A DNA stretch of 6,182 nt from Candidatus Omnitrophota bacterium. Its GTDB lineage: Bacteria > Omnitrophota > Gorgyraeia > Duberdicusellales > Duberdicusellaceae. Of this stretch, positions 5,691 to 6,182 are shown piece after piece; within the stretch, counting starts at the first letter, position 1; the number at the start of each line of letters is the position of its first letter. The notes under the pieces were generated by a model. That model saw only the letters and a list, made by a program, of their open reading frames with translations, made no database searches and was not told the DNA's origin. The stretch lies in contig WFRI01000060.1 in NCBI GenBank assembly GCA_015486615.1, positions 1-6,182 of the forward strand, in the 5' to 3' direction. The position numbers were made by a program, and so were the translations under genes.

Positions 5691-5704
5691 CAGCGTTAAC
5701 GCAA
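5676..5704 (-). promoter_or_regulatory. Candidate divergent promoter of murJ
   Basis: On the minus strand TTGCGT (5704-5699) and TATCAT (5681-5676) are 17 bases apart, with 3 of 6 and 5 of 6 consensus matches. A start near 5669 would leave a leader of about 27 bases. It interleaves with the rpsT start region. The -35 box is weak, so this is tentative. Confidence 0.3.
5693..5702. repeat. Perfect 10-bp palindrome GCGTTAACGC in the rpsT leader
   Basis: The sequence equals its own reverse complement and lies in the rpsT leader, 2 bases after the 19-bp near-palindrome and 17 bases before the AAGGAG site. It overlaps the candidate murJ -35 box. With no loop it is a poor RNA hairpin, so a DNA-binding site is the likelier role, if it has one. 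Confidence 0.4.
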
Positions 5705-5719
5705 GGAAAAACTATAGAA

Positions 5720-5725
5720 AAGGAG
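5720..5725 (+). promoter_or_regulatory. Ribosome binding site of rpsT
   Basis: AAGGAG ends 5 bases before the ATG at 5731, an ideal position that fixes the start of the small ribosomal protein. Confidence 0.85.
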
Positions 5726-5730
5726 AAAAA

Positions 5731-5994
5731 ATGCCGCAGCGCAAATCAGCCGTAAAAAGTTTAAAACAAAGCAAAAAGAGAAGAATCCGCAACCTGGCTG
5801 TTAAAAAGAATGTAAAACAAACAATAAAAGATTACCTGAAATCACTCAAAGAAAAAAATTCTGAGAAGGCAAAAACTCTGCTTAATAAAGTCTATAAAGA
5901 ATTAGACAAAGCCGGCACAAAAAAAGTAATTCATAAAAATAAAGCCAGCCGCAAGAAATCCCGTTTAGCCAGAAAACTAAAATCTGCCAGTTAA
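5731..5994 (+). CDS. rpsT: 30S ribosomal protein S20
   Basis: S20 is a primary binder of 16S rRNA in the small ribosomal subunit. The 87-residue protein has the family's normal length and composition: very rich in Lys and Arg, with three expected long helices. It shows the typical start MPQRKSAVKSLKQ followed by KKRRIRNLAVK, a central KTLLNKVYKELDKAGTKKVIHKN, and the conserved end KASRKKSRLARKL. It is the only plus-strand gene in the window, transcribed from a strong promoter and divergent from murJ. Its last 18 bases overlap the end of a convergent minus-strand frame. Confidence 0.97.
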   Translation: MPQRKSAVKSLKQSKKRRIRNLAVKKNVKQTIKDYLKSLKEKNSEKAKTLLNKVYKELDKAGTKKVIHKNKASRKKSRLARKLKSAS

Positions 5995-6182
5995 GGCTTT
6001 AACTACCAAAGGAAATAATATTTGCTGAGGAGAAATCGTAGTCTCTTTAATCAGCCTTTCTGCAGAAAATAAATCTTCCACAGAAAAAGCCCTTCCTGTT
6101 TTAGAATGAAGGCTGTCCAAAATAATTTTAATAGTTGAAAAAGCCAAATTGGCATGGCCGCTTTTAGGTGTGTTGAGAAAAG
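5977..6182 (-). CDS. C-terminal end of an unidentified protein (5' part outside window)
   Basis: The frame is open from the right edge to TAG at 5979-5977 and gives 67 residues, beginning FLNTPKSGHANLAF and ending PLVVKALTGRF. It reads as a soluble, mostly helical segment with ordinary composition and no low complexity. I do not recognise the family. The ending PLVVKALTG loosely resembles the PLRVALTG stretch of glutamyl-tRNA synthetase, but the protein stops there and the rest does not fit well enough to name it. A second minus-strand frame is open for part of the stretch (to TGA near 6050) and looks less protein-like. Its 18-base convergent overlap with rpsT is compact but plausible. Confidence 0.55.
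   Translation of the reverse strand, partial: FLNTPKSGHANLAFSTIKIILDSLHSKTGRAFSVEDLFSAERLIKETTISPQQILFPLVVKALTGRF

Noticed and set aside
5989..6004. Rho-independent terminator after rpsT (AGTTAA, loop GGCT, TTAACT)
   Set aside because: The stem is 6 bp and AT-rich and no T run follows; the bases also lie inside the convergent open frame.

Overview
This 6.2 kb window is a dense, AT-rich bacterial housekeeping segment. Its left edge is a sequencing-adapter remnant, so it is probably the end of a short-read, probably metagenomic, contig. The proteins are clearly bacterial. MurJ points to a peptidoglycan-making cell, and a PilT-type ATPase suggests type IV pili or a related secretion system. UGA is a normal stop here, because an RF2 gene with the classical autoregulatory frameshift is present. 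I cannot place the organism by sequence alone. The divergent proteins and the mixture of genes fit an uncultivated diderm lineage (Omnitrophota would be one guess), but that is weak inference.

Layout, right to left on the minus strand: murJ (lipid II flippase) overlaps uvrC (a compact excinuclease subunit C) by 22 bases. A 248-base gap follows, holding a promoter candidate, a 12-bp inverted repeat, an imperfect multi-stem fold and a Rho-independent terminator whose arms compete for the same bases. After it come a single-domain O6-alkylguanine-DNA alkyltransferase (ogt-like), a pilT-like ATPase with substituted catalytic residues, and prfB, which runs off the left edge through a +1 frameshift. 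On the plus strand, rpsT (ribosomal protein S20) diverges from murJ; its strong promoter overlaps the murJ start codon and the spacer holds two palindromes. At the right edge the 3' end of an unidentified minus-strand gene runs convergently into the end of rpsT.

Functionally, uvrC and the alkyltransferase are neighbouring DNA-repair genes, rpsT and prfB serve translation, murJ serves cell-wall synthesis and pilT serves surface motility or secretion. The items most worth a second look are the attenuator-like leader before the alkyltransferase, the PilT homologue lacking its Walker B glutamate and first His-box histidine, and the UvrC that lacks both its C-terminal helix-hairpin-helix domain and most of its central linker.
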